Source of the DNA: Streptomyces sp. V2I9
Lineage (GTDB): Bacteria; Actinomycetota; Actinomycetes; Streptomycetales; Streptomycetaceae
Direction: 5' to 3'
Length of the DNA stretch: 64,000 bases
Assembly: GCF_030817475.1 (NCBI RefSeq)
Contig: NZ_JAUSZJ010000002.1
Span: forward strand, 3,326,001-3,390,000
The position numbers and the translations under genes are program-made. The notes below the pieces were generated by a model, which saw only the letters and a program-made list of their open reading frames with translations, was not told the DNA's origin and made no database searches. Below are positions 57,166 through 64,000 of this stretch, in pieces; positions within the stretch are counted from its first letter, which is position 1, and every line of letters begins with the position of its first letter.

Positions 57166-58224
57166 TCAGCGGTCGAAGTCCAGCTCCACCTCCGGGGTGA
57201 GCGGATGTGACTGGCAGGCCAGCACGAAGCCCGCCTCGGTCTCCTCCGGTTCCAGCGCGAAGTTGCGGTCCATCCGGACCTCGCCCGTGACGAGGAACGC
57301 CCGGCAGGTCCCGCAGACGCCGCCCTTGCAGGCGTACGGAGCGTCCGCGCGGCTTCGCAGCACCGTCTCCAGCAGGGATTCGGCGTCCTGCACGGGCCAG
57401 CTCCCCGAACGGCCGTGGAGGGTGGCCGTCAGCACGGAGTCGGCCGGGGCCGCGACCGTGACCGCCGCCGCGTCGGCGGAGCCCTCGTCGACGTGGAAGA
57501 TCTCCTGATGGACCCGGGAGCGGTCGACGCCGAGCGCCCGCAGCGCCTTCTCCGTGCCCCGTACGAGGCCGAGCGGTCCGCACAGGAACCAGCCGTCCAC
57601 GTCGGCGACCGGCAGCAGGGCGGGCAGAAGGGCGGTGAGTCGTTCGGCGTCCAGCCGCCCGGAGGGCAGTCCGGCCGACTGCTCCTCCCGTGAGAGCGCG
57701 ATGACCAGCTGGAAACGGTCCGGATACCGGTCCTTGAGGTCGGCCACCTCGTCCAGGAACATCGTGGAGGCCGCCGTGCGGTCACTGCGGATCAGGCAGA
57801 ACCGGGCCGTGGGCTCCCGGTCGAGCAGAGTGGCCGCCATGGACAGCACCGGGGTGATGCCGCTGCCGCCGACCACCGCGGCGAACAGCCCCGCGCGCGG
57901 CTTCAGCACGAAACGGCCCATCGGAGGCATGGCCTCCACCTGGTCCCCGACGGCCAGCTCCTTCAGCGCGTACGTGGAGAACGCGCCGCCCTCGACCATG
58001 CGGATGCCCACCCTCAGCACCGGTTCGCCGGGTGCCTCGACGGCCGGCGCGCAGATCGAGTACGAACGGCGGACCTCCTGGCCGTCCACCGGGTAGCGCA
58101 CGTTCAGATGCTGACCGGGGGCGTGGCGGAAGGTCTCGCGCAGCTCGGCCGGTACGGCGAGGGTGACGGCCACCGCGTCGTCCGTGATCCGTTCGATCGC
58201 GCTGACCCGGAGCGGATGGAACAT
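57166..58224 (-). CDS. paaE: Phenylacetyl-CoA epoxidase reductase subunit PaaE
   Basis: 352 residues. FAD/NAD(P)H reductase part: R-S-Y-S-I-C-A-P flavin motif, GGSGITPVLSMAATLL nucleotide-binding loop, GWFLCGPLGLV; C-terminal plant-type 2Fe-2S cluster CKGGVCGTC with a distal Cys in VLACQSHP. Passes electrons to the PaaA di-iron oxygenase. Starts directly after the paaD TAG, with AAGGAG inside paaD. Confidence 0.96.
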   Translation of the reverse strand: MFHPLRVSAIERITDDAVAVTLAVPAELRETFRHAPGQHLNVRYPVDGQEVRRSYSICAPAVEAPGEPVLRVGIRMVEGGAFSTYALKELAVGDQVEAMPPMGRFVLKPRAGLFAAVVGGSGITPVLSMAATLLDREPTARFCLIRSDRTAASTMFLDEVADLKDRYPDRFQLVIALSREEQSAGLPSGRLDAERLTALLPALLPVADVDGWFLCGPLGLVRGTEKALRALGVDRSRVHQEIFHVDEGSADAAAVTVAAPADSVLTATLHGRSGSWPVQDAESLLETVLRSRADAPYACKGGVCGTCRAFLVTGEVRMDRNFALEPEETEAGFVLACQSHPLTPEVELDFDR

Positions 58225-58722
58225 CTACAACTCCTTGAAGTGGTCGAACGGTTCACGGCAGGCGACGCAGCGCCGCAGGGCTTTGCACGCCGTGGAGGAG
58301 AACCGGCTGAGCAGTTCGGTGTCGGTGGAACCGCAGTGCGGACAGCGGACCGACAGCGTCAGCGGCACGGGGCCGCCGTCGGCGCTGTGGGCGCGCGGCG
58401 GTGCTATGCCGAACTCGGCGAGCTTGCGGCGCCCTTCGGCGCTGATGTCGTCCGTCGACCAGGCCGGCGCCAGGACCGTGACGACGGAGACCTCCGGTAC
58501 GCCGTGGTCGTGCAGGACCCGCTCGATATCGGCGGACATGGCCTCGATCGCCGGGCAGCCGGTGTACGTCGGGGTGAGGTGCACGGTCACCCGCCCCGGT
58601 CCCTCCACCTGAACGTCCCGGAGGACCCCCAGCTCCGCCAGGGTCAGCACCGGGAGCTCGGGGTCGGGCACGGAACCGGCGAGGTCGCGCAGCTCCGCCT
58701 CCAGCCGGGTGTCCGTCACCAT
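58225..58722 (-). CDS. paaD: Phenylacetate-CoA oxygenase subunit PaaD
   Basis: 165 residues. N-terminal DUF59/MIP18 domain (SVPDPELPVLTLAELGVLRD, LTPTYTGCPAIEAM), associated with Fe-S cluster maturation, and a C-terminal zinc ribbon with four cysteines in two C-x2-C pairs (CPHCGS and CVACREPF). Helps mature the epoxidase complex. Overlaps paaC by 7 bp. Confidence 0.95.
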   Translation of the reverse strand: MVTDTRLEAELRDLAGSVPDPELPVLTLAELGVLRDVQVEGPGRVTVHLTPTYTGCPAIEAMSADIERVLHDHGVPEVSVVTVLAPAWSTDDISAEGRRKLAEFGIAPPRAHSADGGPVPLTLSVRCPHCGSTDTELLSRFSSTACKALRRCVACREPFDHFKEL

Positions 58723-59432
58723 GACGCCCCCGGGTGGCTGCGGTGCAGGTGCTGCATCTCCGCGATCATGCGGCCGAACGCCTCGGTGTGCAGGCCCTGT
58801 CGGCCCGCACCCGCCGCCCAGCCCCCGGACCGCGGGCCCGTCGGCAGGGTCAGCGTGGCACGCTCGACGACGCCGGAGACGGCGGCGAGCCAGCTGCCGC
58901 GCAGCTCCTCCCGGTCGACACCGGAGTCCGTGTCGTCCAGCCCTTCGACCGGCTGGAACATCTCACCGGTGAACCGCCACAGCGCGTCCAGCCCGGCCTG
59001 CATCCGGCGGTGGCTCTCCTCGGTGCCGTCGCCGAGCCGGAGGACCCACTGCTCGGCGTGGTCGCGGTGGTAGGCCACCTCCTTGACGGCCTTGGCCGCC
59101 AGAGGGGCGAACTCGCCGTTCCCGGCGGCCAGCCGTTCGTACAGCAGGTGCTGGTACACCGAGAAGTAGAGCTGCCGGGCGATCGTGTGGGCGAAGTCCC
59201 CGTTCGGCTGCTCGACCAGCTGGAGATTGCGGAAGGCGCGTTCCTCGCGGAGGTAGGCGAGCTCGTCCTCGTCCCCGACGAGCGAGAGCAGCACCCGCGC
59301 CTGTCCGAGCAGGTCCAGGGCGATGTTGGCGAGGGCCACCTCTTCCTCCAGGACGGGGGCGTGACCGGCCCACTCCCCCAGCCGGTGCGAGAGCACCAGC
59401 GCGTCGTCGCCGAGGGCGAGTGCGGCGCTCAC
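58716..59432 (-). CDS. paaC: Phenylacetyl-CoA epoxidase subunit PaaC
   Basis: 238 residues, slightly shorter than the usual ~250. All-helical ferritin-like subunit without a metal site; characteristic stretches LALGDDALVLSHRLGEWAGH, APVLEEEVALANIALDLLGQ and EVAYHRDHAEQWVLRLGDGT. Structural partner of PaaA. GTG start overlapping the paaB stop by 4 bp. Confidence 0.95.
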   Translation of the reverse strand: MSAALALGDDALVLSHRLGEWAGHAPVLEEEVALANIALDLLGQARVLLSLVGDEDELAYLREERAFRNLQLVEQPNGDFAHTIARQLYFSVYQHLLYERLAAGNGEFAPLAAKAVKEVAYHRDHAEQWVLRLGDGTEESHRRMQAGLDALWRFTGEMFQPVEGLDDTDSGVDREELRGSWLAAVSGVVERATLTLPTGPRSGGWAAGAGRQGLHTEAFGRMIAEMQHLHRSHPGASW

Positions 59433-59719
59433 AGGTGCTTCACCCCGTCCGGGATCTCGTAGAACGTCGGGTGACGGTAGGGCTTGTCGGCGGACGGCTC
59501 GAAGAAGGAGTCCTTCTCGTCAGGGGAGGAGGCAGTGACCTCGGTGGACGGGACCACCCAGATCGATACGCCCTCCGAGCGGCGGGTGTAGAGGTCGCGG
59601 GCGTTGCGCAGGGCCATCTCGGCGTCCGGCGCGTGCAGGCTGCCCGCATGGGTGTGGGACAGCCCGCGCCGCGAGCGCACGAACACCTCCCACAGGGGCC
59701 AGTCGGTCGAGCTGCTCAT
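59429..59719 (-). CDS. paaB: Phenylacetyl-CoA epoxidase subunit PaaB
   Basis: 96 residues from the ATG at 59719 (the frame remains open upstream through paaA, but this is the normal start and length). [40 protein letters not shown] and the terminal [18 protein letters not shown] are family-typical. A small subunit that bridges PaaAC units. Overlaps paaA by 4 bp (ATGA). Confidence 0.96.
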   Translation of the reverse strand: MSSSTDWPLWEVFVRSRRGLSHTHAGSLHAPDAEMALRNARDLYTRRSEGVSIWVVPSTEVTASSPDEKDSFFEPSADKPYRHPTFYEIPDGVKHL

Positions 59720-60867
59720 GCCGTCTCCTCCACATGCCGCGCGGACGCGCCGGTCCGTGCCGATGACTGGTCTGGTGCCGAAGCCGAAGCCGAAGCCGAA
59801 GCCGAAGCCGAAGCCGAAGCTGGGGCCGGGGCGGTGGCCGTCGCCGCCGATGAGGCCGGGGACGGTGATGGTGAAGGCTTCGGGGCGTGCTTGGCGGCAT
59901 ACGCGGCCGCCGCGTCCCGGACCCAGGCGCCCTCCTCGTGGGCCGTGCGCCGCTGGGTGATCCGCTGCTCGTTGCAGGGGCCGTTGCCCTTGAGGACCTC
60001 CTGGAACTCGGACCAGTCGATCGCGCCGAAGTCGTGCCGGCCCAGCTCCTCGTTCCACCGGATGTCGGGGTCGGGGAGCTCCAGGCCCAGCGCCTCGGCC
60101 TGGGGCACGCAGATGTCCACGAAGCGGCGGCGCAGCTCGTCGTTGGAGTGCCGCTTGATCTTCCAGGCCATGGACTGCTCGGAGTGCGACGAGGCGTCGT
60201 CGGGCGGGCCGAACATCATCAGGGAGGGCCACCACCAGCGGTTCACCGCGTCCTGGGCCATGGCGTGCTGGGCCTCGGTGCCGCGGCTGAGGGCGAGGAG
60301 CAGCTCGTACCCCTGGCGCTGGTGGAAGGACTCCTCCTTGCAGATGCGGACCATCGCGCGGGCGTAGGGGCCGTAGGAGCAGCGGCAGAGCGGGACCTGG
60401 TTGGTGATCGCGGCCCCGTCCACCAGCCAGCCGATCGCGCCGACGTCGGCCCAGGTCAGCGTGGGATAGTTGAAGATCGACGAATAGCGCTGACGGCCCG
60501 CGTGCAGCTTGTCGAGCAGCTCGTCGCGGCTGGTGCCCAGCGTCTCGGCCGCGCTGTACAGATACAGGCCGTGGCCGGCCTCGTCCTGCACCTTGGCCAT
60601 GAGGATCGCCTTGCGGCGCAGCGAGGGCGCCCGCGTGATCCAGTTGGCCTCGGGCTGCATGCCGATGATCTCTGAGTGGGCGTGCTGGGCCATCTGACGG
60701 ATGAGCGTCGCCCGGTAGGCGTCCGGCATCCAGTCGCGCGGCTCGATCCGCTCGTCCGCCGCCACGGTCGCGTCGAAGGCCGCGACGCGGTCCGCGTCCA
60801 CCGTGTCCGCCCCATCTGCCGTGCCGGGCGTCTTCCGCGTCGTCTGGTCCGCAGTCACTGCCGCCAT
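59716..60867 (-). CDS. paaA: Phenylacetyl-CoA epoxidase catalytic subunit PaaA
   Basis: 383 residues. Di-iron oxygenase with ferritin-like ligands in [36 protein letters not shown] and [13 protein letters not shown]. Converts phenylacetyl-CoA to the ring epoxide, first oxidative step of aerobic phenylacetate breakdown. The C-terminus, past the conserved [20 protein letters not shown], is an unusual low-complexity tail of alternating Ala-Ser encoded by a hexanucleotide repeat. First gene of paaABCDE; a PaaR-like operator lies 18 bp upstream. Confidence 0.96.
   Translation of the reverse strand: MAAVTADQTTRKTPGTADGADTVDADRVAAFDATVAADERIEPRDWMPDAYRATLIRQMAQHAHSEIIGMQPEANWITRAPSLRRKAILMAKVQDEAGHGLYLYSAAETLGTSRDELLDKLHAGRQRYSSIFNYPTLTWADVGAIGWLVDGAAITNQVPLCRCSYGPYARAMVRICKEESFHQRQGYELLLALSRGTEAQHAMAQDAVNRWWWPSLMMFGPPDDASSHSEQSMAWKIKRHSNDELRRRFVDICVPQAEALGLELPDPDIRWNEELGRHDFGAIDWSEFQEVLKGNGPCNEQRITQRRTAHEEGAWVRDAAAAYAAKHAPKPSPSPSPASSAATATAPAPASASASASASASASAPDQSSARTGASARHVEETA
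59777..59820. repeat. Hexanucleotide repeat in paaA
   Basis: About 7.3 copies of GCCGAA (plus strand), i.e. TTCGGC on the coding strand, encoding (Ala-Ser)n in the PaaA tail. Copy changes keep the frame. Confidence 0.95.
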
Positions 60868-60884
60868 CCCAGGGCTCCCTACCG

Positions 60885-60898
60885 ACCGATCGTTCGGT
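60885..60898. promoter_or_regulatory. Candidate PaaR operator upstream of paaA
   Basis: ACCGATCGTTCGGT fits the ACCG-NN-CG-NN-CGGT palindrome described for TetR-type PaaR repressors of phenylacetate genes. Ends 18 bp from the paaA start codon, so binding would block initiation. No paaR gene lies in the window. Confidence 0.65.
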
Positions 60899-60956
60899 TC
60901 CTTGACTTCAATGGTGAGTCGGAGGCCCGTAGGGTGTCAACCCTGTGGATGACTGA

Positions 60957-61865
60957 GTGGTGATCGACGGTGATCGGGGCGGGATGGATTCGGACCACGG
61001 CAGGAGTTCCGCGGACGGGGGGAAGGACGCCTGTCCGCAGGCGTCGAACCGTTCGACGGAAGCGCAGGACACCGCCCCCGAGGCCATACCGCCACCGATG
61101 TCGCATCCGCCGTACGGGACGGTGGACGTGTCGGAACCTCACGCGGAGCTCGTGGCGACGGAGCCGTCGGCCACAGGCCGGGGCATAGCCGGGCTCTCCT
61201 TCCCGTACCAGGTGGCCGCGGCCCTGGCGCTTTCGCTGATCGGGCTGCTCGCCTGCACGCAGGTGGCCATGGTGTTCCTGCACGTCGCCCCCTCCAACAC
61301 GCTGACCAAGCAGCACGGGAAGACGATCGACCGCTGGATCTACCCGGAGTTCGAGCAGAACTGGAAGCTCTTCGCGCCCAACCCGCTCCAGCAGAACATC
61401 GCCGTCCACGTGCGCGCCGAGGTGGTGGGGGAGGACGGCCGCCGCACCACACGGTGGATGAACCTGACGCATGAGGACGGCAAAGGGGTGCGGGGCAACC
61501 TCTTCCCCAGCCATGTGGACCAGAACGAGCTCCGCCGGGGCTGGGACTTCTACGTCAACTCCCACGACAGCGACAACCGCCCCAACGGTCTGCGCGGAGA
61601 GCTCTCCGAGCGCTACGTGCGACGCATCGCGATGCTGCGGCTGAGCGGGCGCGACTACGGCGGCACCATCGAGCGCATCCAGCTCCGCTCCGCCACCAGC
61701 TCCGTCGCCCCGCCGCCGTGGAGCTCCGAGAGGATCAGCACCCGGCCCGTCCACCGCGTCCTCCCCTGGTGGACCGTGACCCCCGACGACCTCCCCGAGA
61801 ACGCCGGGGGACAGGGCCGGGACGCGGGCAGGAACGCGGCCCACCGCGTGGAGGCGGACCAGTGA
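60957..61865 (+). CDS. DUF5819 family protein
   Basis: 302 residues from GTG 60957; ATG 60984, with CGGGGCGGG upstream, is an equally good start. Disordered N-terminus (~1-75), one helix (FPYQVAAALALSLIGLLACT), then an external or lumenal domain (KTIDRWIYPEFEQNWKLFAP, RGWDFYVNSHDSD). In actinobacteria DUF5819 genes are paired with HTTM (gamma-carboxylase-like) genes, as here with a 4-bp overlap. Function unknown; probably works with that membrane enzyme. Confidence 0.87.
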   Translation: MVIDGDRGGMDSDHGRSSADGGKDACPQASNRSTEAQDTAPEAIPPPMSHPPYGTVDVSEPHAELVATEPSATGRGIAGLSFPYQVAAALALSLIGLLACTQVAMVFLHVAPSNTLTKQHGKTIDRWIYPEFEQNWKLFAPNPLQQNIAVHVRAEVVGEDGRRTTRWMNLTHEDGKGVRGNLFPSHVDQNELRRGWDFYVNSHDSDNRPNGLRGELSERYVRRIAMLRLSGRDYGGTIERIQLRSATSSVAPPPWSSERISTRPVHRVLPWWTVTPDDLPENAGGQGRDAGRNAAHRVEADQ

Positions 61866-63280
61866 CGATTCCTCCGCCCGCCACCCCGCGGCCCCCGGTC
61901 CCCGTGCCCGCGACCCCCCGGCCCGCCGGTGCCCGGCCGGCCGAGCCGCGCTCCGGCATCGGCGGCGGTCCGGCCCGTGCTCTTCACCGCGTCACCGCCT
62001 CTGCCCTCGGCCCCTACCAGAGCGCCGTCGTCCGGATCGGTTTCGCCGCCACCTACCTCTTCTTCCTGCTGCGCGAACTGCCGAACCGCCATGAGCTGTA
62101 CGGCCCCGACAGCCCGTGGCACTGGGATCTGGCCCGCCGGCTCACGGCCGGCAACGAGGCGTTCTCGGTCCTCATGTGGACCGACAGCACGGTCTGGTTC
62201 GAGGCCGTGTACGCCCTCACGCTGCTGTCCGCCGCCGCGCTGATGCTCGGGTGGCGGACCCGGACGATGTCCGTCCTCTTCATGATCGGCGTGCTCTCGG
62301 TGCAGAACCGGAGCATCTTCATGGGCGACGGCGGCGACAACGTCGTCCACCTCATGGCGATCTACCTGGTGCTGACCCGCTGCGGTCAGGTCTGGTCGCT
62401 GGACGCCCGGCGCGCGGTGCGCGACGCTCGGCGGGTCGCGGCGGGCCTGCCGCCCGCGCGGGACATCGTGGGCCCGGTGCTCTGGGCGGTCCTCGGTCCG
62501 GTCCTCGTGACGGCCACGCTGATGGGCGGGCTCGGTGGCACCTGGTGGCTCCCGGCCCTGCTGTGGGTCCTCTGGCTCTCCGCCGCCGCCTGGTGGGCCG
62601 CGAACCGCTATCAGCCGCACGGCGAGCCCCGCGCCCTCCTCGACGTACTGGCCAACCTCGCGCACAACGCCACGCTCGCCGTGATCATGGCCGAGGTCTG
62701 CCTGATCTACGCGACGGCCGGCTGGTACAAGATCCAGGGCTCGCGCTGGCAGGACGGCACCGCGCTGTACTACCCGCTCAACCTCGACTACTTCACCCCG
62801 TGGCCCGCCCTGTCGGACCTTCTGGGCTCCAGCGGGCTGATGGTGATGGTGCTGACGTACGGCACGGTCATCGTCCAGGTCGCCTTTCCGTTCACGCTGT
62901 TCAACCGGCGCGTCAAGAACGTCCTGCTGGTCGTGATGATCTGCGAGCACGCGGGAATCGCCCTGCTGCTCGGACTGCCGTTCTTCTCCATGGCGATGAT
63001 CGCGGCCGACGCGGTGTTCCTGCCGACGGCCTTCCTCGTCTGGATGGGCGTCCGGGTCACGAACGGCCGACGGCGGCTGCTCTCCGGCCTGCCCGGCCGG
63101 TCGCGTACGCCGGGGAAGGCCGAGGTGTCCGGAACACCCGGCGCTGAGGACGGCCCCGCGGAACCTGCGGCACCCGGAACGGTGCGGGACGGCCACGGAG
63201 GCGGCCGGGACGGTCACGGGGACGGTACGGAGGAGCCCCGGCACCGGGGCGGCGGCGGGGGCCATACGCTCGTCGGGTGA
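61862..63280 (+). CDS. HTTM domain membrane protein (vitamin K-dependent carboxylase-like)
   Basis: 472 residues from the GTG overlapping the DUF5819 stop. Pro-rich N-terminus, then an HTTM-type membrane core: ALGPYQSAVVRIGFAATYLF, NELPNRHELYGPDSPWHWDL-like loop, RTRTMSVLFMIGVLSVQNRS and a second bundle with CLIYATAGWYKIQGSRWQDG. HTTM domains share the fold of vitamin K gamma-glutamyl carboxylase. Whether this one carboxylates anything is unknown. The C-terminal ~70 residues are Gly/Glu/Arg-rich and cytoplasmic. Confidence 0.88.
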   Translation: MTIPPPATPRPPVPVPATPRPAGARPAEPRSGIGGGPARALHRVTASALGPYQSAVVRIGFAATYLFFLLRELPNRHELYGPDSPWHWDLARRLTAGNEAFSVLMWTDSTVWFEAVYALTLLSAAALMLGWRTRTMSVLFMIGVLSVQNRSIFMGDGGDNVVHLMAIYLVLTRCGQVWSLDARRAVRDARRVAAGLPPARDIVGPVLWAVLGPVLVTATLMGGLGGTWWLPALLWVLWLSAAAWWAANRYQPHGEPRALLDVLANLAHNATLAVIMAEVCLIYATAGWYKIQGSRWQDGTALYYPLNLDYFTPWPALSDLLGSSGLMVMVLTYGTVIVQVAFPFTLFNRRVKNVLLVVMICEHAGIALLLGLPFFSMAMIAADAVFLPTAFLVWMGVRVTNGRRRLLSGLPGRSRTPGKAEVSGTPGAEDGPAEPAAPGTVRDGHGGGRDGHGDGTEEPRHRGGGGGHTLVG

Positions 63281-64000
63281 GCAGTGAGACCGGCAGAACC
63301 CAGCAGCCCCCGGCGGAGCAGGCCCCCGATCGGGCGGAGAACGCCCCGGCGGGGCCCGTTCAGGACGAACCCCTCCAGTACGACGACGGGTACGGCCAGA
63401 CCATCGGTGTCGGGCCGCACCCCCTGCCCTGGCCCGACGACGAGCGGTACGACCCCGAGCTGCTGGCCGAGGGCGACCGGCGCAACGTCGGTGACGCGTA
63501 CCGCTACTGGACCAGGGAGGCGATCGTCGCCGACCTCGACCTGCGGCGGCACGACTTCCACGTGGCCGTCGAGAACTGGGGCCACGACTTCAACATCGGC
63601 TCCGTGGTGCGGACCGCCAACGCCTTCCTGGCCAAGGAGATCCACATCGTGGGCCGGCGGCGCTGGAACCGGCGCGGCGCCATGGTCACCGACCGCTACC
63701 AGCATGTGCGCCACCACCCCGGCACCGCGGACCTGACCGCGTGGGCGGCCGCCGAGGGGCTGCCGATCATCGGGATCGACAACCTCCCCGGCGCCGTACC
63801 GCTGGAGCGCACCGAACTGCCGCGCCGCTGCGTCCTGCTGTTCGGGCAGGAGGGGCCGGGTCTCACCGAGGAGGCGCGCGAGCACGTCTCCATGGTGTGC
63901 TCGATCGCGCAGTTCGGCTCGACCCGGTCCATCAACGCCGGGGCCGCCGCGGCGATCGCGATGCACGCGTGGATTCAGCGCTACGCCGATGTCCCCGACC
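63277..64000 (+). CDS. TrmH/SpoU family RNA 2'-O-methyltransferase (3' end outside window)
   Basis: Starts at a GTG overlapping the HTTM stop and runs off the window after ~241 codons. N-terminal acidic extension, then SPOUT motifs: motif 1 NIGSVVRTANAFLAKEIHIV, motif 2 VLLFGQEGPGLTEEA, motif 3 FGSTRSINAGAAAAIAMHAW. Methylates ribose in tRNA or rRNA using SAM; the exact target cannot be told. Nearly complete by family length. Confidence 0.92.
   Translation, partial: MSSETGRTQQPPAEQAPDRAENAPAGPVQDEPLQYDDGYGQTIGVGPHPLPWPDDERYDPELLAEGDRRNVGDAYRYWTREAIVADLDLRRHDFHVAVENWGHDFNIGSVVRTANAFLAKEIHIVGRRRWNRRGAMVTDRYQHVRHHPGTADLTAWAAAEGLPIIGIDNLPGAVPLERTELPRRCVLLFGQEGPGLTEEAREHVSMVCSIAQFGSTRSINAGAAAAIAMHAWIQRYADVPD

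Overview
This window is a high-GC actinobacterial chromosome segment, almost certainly from a Streptomyces, centred on the replication origin. The order murJ, sigM, trxBA, parBA, rsmG, jag, yidC, yidD, rnpA, rpmH, dnaA, oriC, dnaN, gnd, recF, DUF721, gyrB, gyrA is the conserved Streptomyces oriC neighbourhood. The non-coding DNA carries many TTGTCCACA-type DnaA boxes and GTTTCACGTGAAAC parS sites.

Layout. 1-8 kb: cell-envelope and stress genes on the plus strand (DUF6049 membrane protein, lipid II flippase MurJ, a pseudokinase with a C-terminal discoidin-like domain, ECF sigma factor SigM and its zinc-finger anti-sigma factor). 7.8-9.3 kb: thioredoxin reductase and thioredoxin behind a textbook SigR-type promoter. 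9.4-16.3 kb (minus strand): GNAT acetyltransferase, parB, parA, rsmG, jag, yidC, yidD, rnpA, rpmH. 16.7-20.7 kb: dnaA, oriC, dnaN. 20.9-29.5 kb: gnd, recF, DUF721, gyrB, gyrA, DUF3566. 29.6-38.9 kb: tRNA-Ile, small membrane and secreted proteins, a Ser/Thr kinase next to an XRE-type regulator, tRNA-Ala, a TerD protein, a DUF5324 protein, a cyclophilin and a rhomboid protease whose 3' end looks frameshifted. 38.9-43.4 kb: a second, compact DnaA-box cluster, crgA, a DUF881 protein, a pabA-like amidotransferase and two tandem class E sortases. 43.5-51.6 kb (minus strand): the conserved fhaA-fhaB-pstP-ftsW/rodA-pbpA-pknB growth and division signalling operon. 51.9-56.8 kb: tRNA-Leu, a gamma-butyrolactone-receptor-like TetR regulator, an outlying parS, DUF2252, J-domain and rhodanese proteins. 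57.1-60.9 kb (minus strand): the phenylacetyl-CoA epoxidase operon paaABCDE, with a candidate PaaR operator just upstream of paaA. 60.9-64 kb: DUF5819, HTTM-domain protein and a TrmH-type RNA methyltransferase that runs off the window.

How it works together: the core is replication (DnaA, DnaN, RecF, GyrBA, oriC), origin segregation (ParA, ParB and five perfect parS sites) and the envelope growth machinery (MurJ, YidC, CrgA, FtsW/RodA, PbpA, PknB, PstP, FHA proteins, sortases).

The most interesting signals are non-coding. They are the DnaA-box cluster about 20 kb from oriC, DnaA boxes upstream of the favoured parA start, a perfect DnaA box in the dnaA promoter region, parS sites written into coding sequence as Val-Ser-Arg-Glu-Thr (one inside a 40-bp perfect palindrome), and a parS fused to the trxA terminator. 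I saw no CRISPR array, insertion sequence, prophage or obvious defence system.
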